From positions 1 through 25,038 of the IMG/VR virus record IMGVR_UViG_3300037586_005309: DNA of 25,038 nt; one strand, written 5' to 3'. How positions within the stretch are numbered: position 1 is the stretch's first letter; every line of letters starts with the position of its first letter. The notes beneath the pieces were generated by a model that saw only the letters and a list, made by a program, of their open reading frames with translations, was not told where the DNA came from and did no database searches. The position numbers and the translations under genes were made by a program. The stretch comes from a virus. Of the stretch, positions 21,689-25,038 are shown piece after piece.

Positions 21689-22888
21689 TTGTATTTTCAA
21701 ACGCTGGATAGTAAAAACGAGTGCATAGGGTATTACGCAAATAAGGAGCTTCATTATCAAGAGCTACCGTTAGATGCCGACAAGACGTGGGACTACTCTC
21801 GCTCCTTAAAAGATAGGCATGTAGAGTATGCTCGTATTTACAGCGGAGGCAAGACGCTCGCCGAAGTATGTCCCGAAGATCTTAAGCCAACGTGGGACAA
21901 GATTATAAAACAGCTTCATGCGTTCCTTAAGTCTTTCAAGACAGGTAAGATTAACCTCGATGAGATTTGTATTTACAATCTGATCCCAGAGTTCTTTCTT
22001 TATGAGCTATGTGATGCTAAGAATGAGATTACAAAACACATTCTAAAGAGTTATGGGCGCCCCATCAATCATGATTTTATGGTGGATGTCATAAGGATGC
22101 TCTCAGATATTAAACAGCAGCCTTTGAATATAGATATTGATCCGATCAAGACAAAGCTCGTGTCCGTAAAAGGCAAAAACTTTCACAGGAAGCTCCAAAG
22201 GATTAGTCGCGTGTGCAGCTACAATCCGTTCGGCAGCATAACAGGCAGGCTTACAACAAAGCCCGGGACGTTTCCCATTTTAACGATGAGCAAAGAATAT
22301 CGCGGCTGCCTCCATCCGCAAAACGATTGGTTCTTGGAGCTAGATTACAACGCCGCAGAACTGCGAACGCTTATTGCGCTTACAGGACAGGAGCAGCCCA
22401 CGGGAGATATCCACGATTGGAACCTCAAGAATATTTATCACGGGACTGGCACCAGAGATACGGCCAAGAAGAGGATCTTTGCGTGGCTGTACAATCCCAA
22501 GTCAGAAGATAGTCTTTCAAATCGCGCCTACGATAAAGAACTAGTGAAAAATAAATACTGGGACGGCTCGGATGTTCATACCGAATTCGGAAGAACAATA
22601 AAAGGGGTTGACAATCACCATGCCTTAAGCTATACTATACAAAGTACGACGAGTGATTTGGTTTTGGCGAAAGCAGTTGAGATCCACGATCGCCTAAGAG
22701 AGAAGGAAAGTAATATAGCTTTTATGATGCATGATTCAATCGTTATAGATTTGAAGCACGACGAGAGGGAACTAATTCCAGAACTCATGAAGATTTTTGG
22801 TACCACCTCTTTCGGCGACTACAAGGTGAACGTAGCTCTTGGTAAAAACTTCGGAGACATGAAGGATTTAAATATCAATGGCGCGTAA
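21689..22888 (+). CDS. polA-like: Minimal family A DNA polymerase (polymerase domain only)
   Basis: The start is a TTG with AGGGGG just upstream. The 399-residue product covers only the polymerase part of a Pol I enzyme. TGRLTT lies at 185-190. Motif A is DYNAAELRTL with D219 and E224. Motif B (O helix) is RDTAKKRIFAWLY, with R256, K260, F264 and Y268 at the spacing of E. coli R754, K758, F762 and Y766. YTIQSTTSDL carries Q318, the Q849 equivalent. Motif C is MMHDSIVIDL: H348 and the metal-binding D349 are kept, but the usual Glu of HDE is Ser350. No 3'-5' or 5'-3' exonuclease domain is present. T4 uses a family B polymerase instead; a stand-alone PolA polymerase domain is known from the distant T4 relative RM378. 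It could be replicative with a separate exonuclease, or a repair enzyme. Confidence 0.88.
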   Translation: MYFQTLDSKNECIGYYANKELHYQELPLDADKTWDYSRSLKDRHVEYARIYSGGKTLAEVCPEDLKPTWDKIIKQLHAFLKSFKTGKINLDEICIYNLIPEFFLYELCDAKNEITKHILKSYGRPINHDFMVDVIRMLSDIKQQPLNIDIDPIKTKLVSVKGKNFHRKLQRISRVCSYNPFGSITGRLTTKPGTFPILTMSKEYRGCLHPQNDWFLELDYNAAELRTLIALTGQEQPTGDIHDWNLKNIYHGTGTRDTAKKRIFAWLYNPKSEDSLSNRAYDKELVKNKYWDGSDVHTEFGRTIKGVDNHHALSYTIQSTTSDLVLAKAVEIHDRLREKESNIAFMMHDSIVIDLKHDERELIPELMKIFGTTSFGDYKVNVALGKNFGDMKDLNINGA

Positions 22889-23186
22889 AAAATACAACAA
22901 GCTTGTTCGGGACTTAATCCCTGAGATTATTGAACAATCTGGTAAGAAGTGCAAGTGGCACAAGGCACGCGACGAGGCGCTGCCGTCTTACCTTGGTAAG
23001 AAGCTGGTAGAAGAGGCTAAAGAGTTTCAGAAGAACCCATCAAACGAAGAACTGGCGGACGTGATGGAAGTTATTCGCACTATCGAAAAAGTTATGGGAC
23101 TCAGTCGCTATGCTATGATGGGCATCAAGGCCTATAACAGGGGCGCTTTTGAGAATCATATTATTTTAGATTGGGTTGACGACTAA
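22878..23186 (+). CDS. MazG-like NTP pyrophosphatase
   Basis: The 102-residue protein overlaps the polymerase gene by 11 bases and the next gene by one (TAATG), so the three are translationally coupled. It opens with KYNKLVRDLIPEIIEQSGKK, the hallmark of small all-alpha NTP pyrophosphatases related to MazG and phosphoribosyl-ATP pyrophosphatase. The metal-binding set is E45-E46-x-x-E49 in LVEEAKEF and E58-x-x-D61 in EELADVMEV. Such enzymes cleave NTPs to NMP and pyrophosphate, clearing abnormal nucleotides, and in phages are thought to tune nucleotide pools or alarmone levels. Its place next to the polymerase suits nucleotide-pool care. Length is normal for the single-domain family. Confidence 0.85.
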   Translation: MARKKYNKLVRDLIPEIIEQSGKKCKWHKARDEALPSYLGKKLVEEAKEFQKNPSNEELADVMEVIRTIEKVMGLSRYAMMGIKAYNRGAFENHIILDWVDD

Positions 23187-24043
23187 TGAACATTATGGGC
23201 CTAGGACAGGCCGGATGTGCGATCGCGGACTGCTTCTCAAAGTTTCCTCAATATCAAATCTACAAGTTTGATACGGATCTTGTGGGAGAAAACTGTTTTA
23301 ATATTCCGAAGAGAAAAACTCACGAAGCGTACGAAAAAACTCCCCTAGACTTCAAAAAAGACTTGCAAAAGATATCAGGAGAAGTCATCTTCATTCTATG
23401 TGGCGCTGGGAGCATCACAGGGTGCACTCTGAGGCTCCTGGAGCAACTCTCAGACGTTTCGATATCTGTTTTGTACGTGGAGCCGGACGTGTCCTTCTTA
23501 AGCGAAACTGAGACGGCTCAGGAGAGGGTTGTAAAGAACGTCTTGCAAGAGTACGCCAGGTCCGGAGTGTTTGAAAGAATCTATTTGGTTTCCAACGCAC
23601 AGATAGAAAAAAGCATCGGAGACATCCCGATTATAAGCCACTACGATACAATAAATCAAGCCATTGTTAACACGATTCATATGGTAAATGTCTTCAGTAA
23701 CTCAGAGCCCGTCTTGGGCACATTTACAGAGCCCCATGAGATTGCCAGGATTTCTACGGTAGGGATTTTGAATATAGAAGAGGCCGAAGAAAAATGGTTT
23801 TATGACTTGCAATTGCCACGAGATGTGGTATACTATTATGGTATCAGTGAAGATGACTTAAAGACAGATGGAACTTTATTCAAGAGAATTAAAGAGTACA
23901 TCAAAGACAAACTTGAGGAAAAAATTAACGTGTCCTATGGAGTATACAAAACGAACTACGAACAGAAATATTGTTATTGCGTTAAGTATAGTTCTGTGGT
24001 ACAATCATACATAAATGAATTAGACGATCAGGATATTGGCTGA
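23186..24043 (+). CDS. Diverged tubulin/FtsZ-like GTPase
   Basis: The 285-residue protein follows the tubulin/FtsZ N-terminal plan. MGLGQAGCAIADCF (4-17) fits the T1 loop (FtsZ GVGGGGGNAVNRM). FDTD (28-31) fits the strand end before T2/T3. FILCGAGSITGCTLRLLEQL (69-88) fits the signature loop T4, with G-x-G-x-x-T-G kept but the GGGTGTG core degenerate. SVLYVEPDVSFLSETETAQE (94-113) parallels 'VVTKPF.FEG...A..G'. IYLVSNAQIE (132-141) parallels 'LIVIPNDRLL' with N137 kept. HYDTINQAIVNTIHMV (152-167) looks like helix H7. The T7 loop would be TEPHEIARISTVG (181-193), with E-x-x-E in place of the catalytic D-x-x-D. PhuZ and TubZ are known phage/plasmid members, which form filaments. A Rossmann-type NAD protein is the main alternative. 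Confidence 0.62.
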   Translation: MNIMGLGQAGCAIADCFSKFPQYQIYKFDTDLVGENCFNIPKRKTHEAYEKTPLDFKKDLQKISGEVIFILCGAGSITGCTLRLLEQLSDVSISVLYVEPDVSFLSETETAQERVVKNVLQEYARSGVFERIYLVSNAQIEKSIGDIPIISHYDTINQAIVNTIHMVNVFSNSEPVLGTFTEPHEIARISTVGILNIEEAEEKWFYDLQLPRDVVYYYGISEDDLKTDGTLFKRIKEYIKDKLEEKINVSYGVYKTNYEQKYCYCVKYSSVVQSYINELDDQDIG

Positions 24044-24047
24044 TCGT
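24024..24047 (+). promoter_or_regulatory. Hairpin in the leader of the gp32-like gene
   Basis: ACGATCAG (24024-24031) pairs perfectly with CTGATCGT (24040-24047) around an 8-base loop. It spans the stop codon of the tubulin-like gene and ends 30 bases before the gp32-like ATG. The bases between (CUCUAACCCAACCAUGAAAGG-like, A- and C-rich) look unstructured. No T run follows, so it is not a standard terminator. T4 gene 32 has a structured element followed by an unstructured leader to which gp32 binds to repress its own translation; this layout is similar. Confidence 0.45.
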
Positions 24048-24077
24048 ACTCTAACCCAACCATGAAAGGAAAACAAA

Positions 24078-24863
24078 ATGGGTATTAACTTAGATAAGAT
24101 GAGAGCTAAGCTCGCCACTCTCAAAGGACAAGGCGGCGACAGGGACAACTTTTGGCGTCCCGAAGATGGGACTCAGGCAATTCGCATTGTCCCCACTCCC
24201 GATGGAGACCCCTTCAAAGAGAAGTGGTTTCATTATAACCTGGGAAACACGCCAGGATTTTTATGTCCCAAGCGCAACTATAATGATGAGTGTTCGGTCT
24301 GCGAATTCGCCTCGAAGTTGTGGCGCGACGGCGTAGACAAGAACGATGATGAGAGTAAGAAGCTGGCTAAGAGCTTCTTCGTGCGTCCTCGTTTCTTTTC
24401 GCCCGTACTTGTACGCGGGGAAGAAGACAAGGGTGTACGCATTTGGGGCTATGGCAAGATGGCCTACGAGAACCTTCTCAGCCTCGTGCTTAACCCGGAA
24501 TATGGTGATATTACCGATCCAGAGACGGGTACGGACCTTACGATGACCTACGGGAAGCCTCCCGGCGCTTCGTTTCCACAGACGAAGCTCGTGCCTCGTC
24601 GTCGAAGCTCTGAGTTGTGTGAGGACATGACGGCAGAAAGCTGTGCCGAGTTGCTGGAGAGCATTCCAGAGTTCGACACACTGTTCGAGCGTAAAACATC
24701 AGAAGATGTTACAGCGCTTCTAGATACTTTTATGAGCTCGGGTGTAGAGGACCCCGAGGCGGTTTCGTCCGAGACCCAAAAGTTTGGTGGGACGACTTCT
24801 ACGACCACCGACGAAGAGCCTAATGCGGTGGACGCCGCATTCGCTGAGCTGGGCGCTCTGTAG
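24078..24863 (+). CDS. 32: Single-stranded DNA-binding protein (gp32-like)
   Basis: The 261-residue product (T4 gp32 has 301) covers single-stranded DNA in replication, recombination and repair. It opens with a basic N-terminus for cooperative binding (MGINLDKMRAKLATLKGQGG). FWRPEDGTQAIRIVPTPDGD begins the OB-fold, as in T4-like gp32. The zinc site H52, C63, C72, C75 matches the T4 H64, C77, C87, C90 order. An acidic tail (SETQKFGG..., TDEEPNAVDAAFAELGAL) is the usual site for binding partner proteins. AAAGGA lies upstream of the ATG. Lysine codons are mainly AAG and arginine mostly CGT/CGC, as in the capsid gene, suggesting high expression. The hairpin in its leader may allow autogenous control. 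Confidence 0.93.
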   Translation: MGINLDKMRAKLATLKGQGGDRDNFWRPEDGTQAIRIVPTPDGDPFKEKWFHYNLGNTPGFLCPKRNYNDECSVCEFASKLWRDGVDKNDDESKKLAKSFFVRPRFFSPVLVRGEEDKGVRIWGYGKMAYENLLSLVLNPEYGDITDPETGTDLTMTYGKPPGASFPQTKLVPRRRSSELCEDMTAESCAELLESIPEFDTLFERKTSEDVTALLDTFMSSGVEDPEAVSSETQKFGGTTSTTTDEEPNAVDAAFAELGAL

Positions 24864-24889
24864 CCCAGCCCTCCACTCCCGCAGGGAGG
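24848..24889 (+). promoter_or_regulatory. G+C-rich hairpins at the gp32-like stop codon
   Basis: GCTGGGC (24848-24854) pairs with GCCCAGC (24863-24869) across the TAG stop with an 8-base loop. CTCCC (24876-24880) pairs with GGGAG (24884-24888) around GCA. Neither has a T run, so they may be RNA processing or stability elements or a weak terminator. The rest of the 73-base gap up to the next ATG holds only a ribosome binding site, AAAGGA. Confidence 0.35.
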
Positions 24890-24936
24890 CCCGGGGTTAC
24901 AGGGGTCTCAAATAACACTCACTTGAAAGGAATAAA

Positions 24937-25038
24937 ATGAGTCTAGCAGAAACTTTGAGAAACTTGAACTTGCCAACCGATGCGGTGGCAGAACTATCAT
25001 ACGAGGCGGGCACTGATGTGTTCGTCCATAATGAAACC
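24937..25038 (+). CDS. Start of an unidentified gene, 3' partial
   Basis: An open frame starts at ATG 24937 with GAAAGGA about five bases upstream and runs to the window edge: 34 residues, MSLAETLRNLNLPTDAVAEL, SYEAGTDVFVHNET. Its place after the gp32-like gene and the good ribosome binding site make it real; a replication or recombination role is likely from context. The family cannot be told from so short a piece. Confidence 0.6.
   Translation, partial: MSLAETLRNLNLPTDAVAELSYEAGTDVFVHNET

Noticed and set aside
22213-22512. 99-codon + strand frame inside the polymerase gene
   Set aside because: It overlaps the conserved polymerase motifs A and B in the correct frame, so it is only a shifted reading of that gene.
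23186-24043. Reading this protein as an NAD-dependent dehydrogenase because of its G-x-G-x-x-G start
   Set aside because: The later G-x-G-x-x-T-G loop, the SNAQIE strand and the long H7-like helix fit the tubulin/FtsZ plan better, although the alternative is not excluded.
1-25038. Search for CRISPR arrays, tRNA genes, insertion sequences, homing endonucleases and restriction or defence genes
   Set aside because: Gaps between genes total only some hundreds of bases and none holds spaced repeats or a cloverleaf; no transposase, GIY-YIG, HNH or LAGLIDADG motif was seen in the proteins.

Overview
The window is a stretch of a double-stranded DNA phage genome with a contractile tail (myovirus). 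It belongs to the broad T4-like lineage but is far from T4 itself. The evidence is a recognisable set of T4-type head, neck, sheath, tube and baseplate proteins, almost all with enlarged or diverged sequences and in a gene order unlike T4. Every gene lies on the + strand, genes are packed with gaps of 0 to about 100 bases, and no host-type gene, tRNA, IS element or CRISPR array is visible. The host cannot be told from the sequence.

Region by region: 1-1425 holds two fibre- or appendage-like structural proteins (the first cut by the window edge). 1492-4362 is the head core: a gp22-like scaffold and the gp23-like major capsid protein, closed by a hairpin terminator. 4466-7173 is the neck: gp13-, gp14- and gp15-like proteins. 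7274-11709 is the tail shaft: a very large sheath (gp18-like), the tube (gp19-like) and a second, larger tube-fold paralogue. 11778-15789 holds a gp26-like protein with a small overlapping ORF reachable by a +1 frameshift, an unknown small protein and the tape measure. 15791-21680 is the baseplate: a gp48/gp54-type protein, a gp53-like LysM protein, a 1013-residue hub-like protein and an unrecognised 466-residue protein. 21689-25038 switches without a real gap to replication: a minimal family A DNA polymerase with no exonuclease, a MazG-like NTP pyrophosphatase, a diverged tubulin/FtsZ-like GTPase, a gp32-like single-strand DNA-binding protein, and the start of one more gene.

The most notable points are: (1) the tubulin/FtsZ-like protein translationally coupled to a polymerase-only PolA and a MazG-like enzyme; (2) a seven-T run at the exact place where a +1 slip would fuse the gp26-like protein to the small downstream ORF, in the slot where other tailed phages keep frameshifted tail-assembly chaperones; (3) a recurring TATTTA box 27-35 bases before the start codon in five of the six structural-gene gaps of 45 bases or more, a likely late promoter that is not the T4 TATAAATA; and (4) a hairpin followed by an unstructured leader before the gp32-like gene, which resembles the T4 gene 32 autoregulation layout. 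All functional calls rest on reading motifs by eye; no database search was possible.
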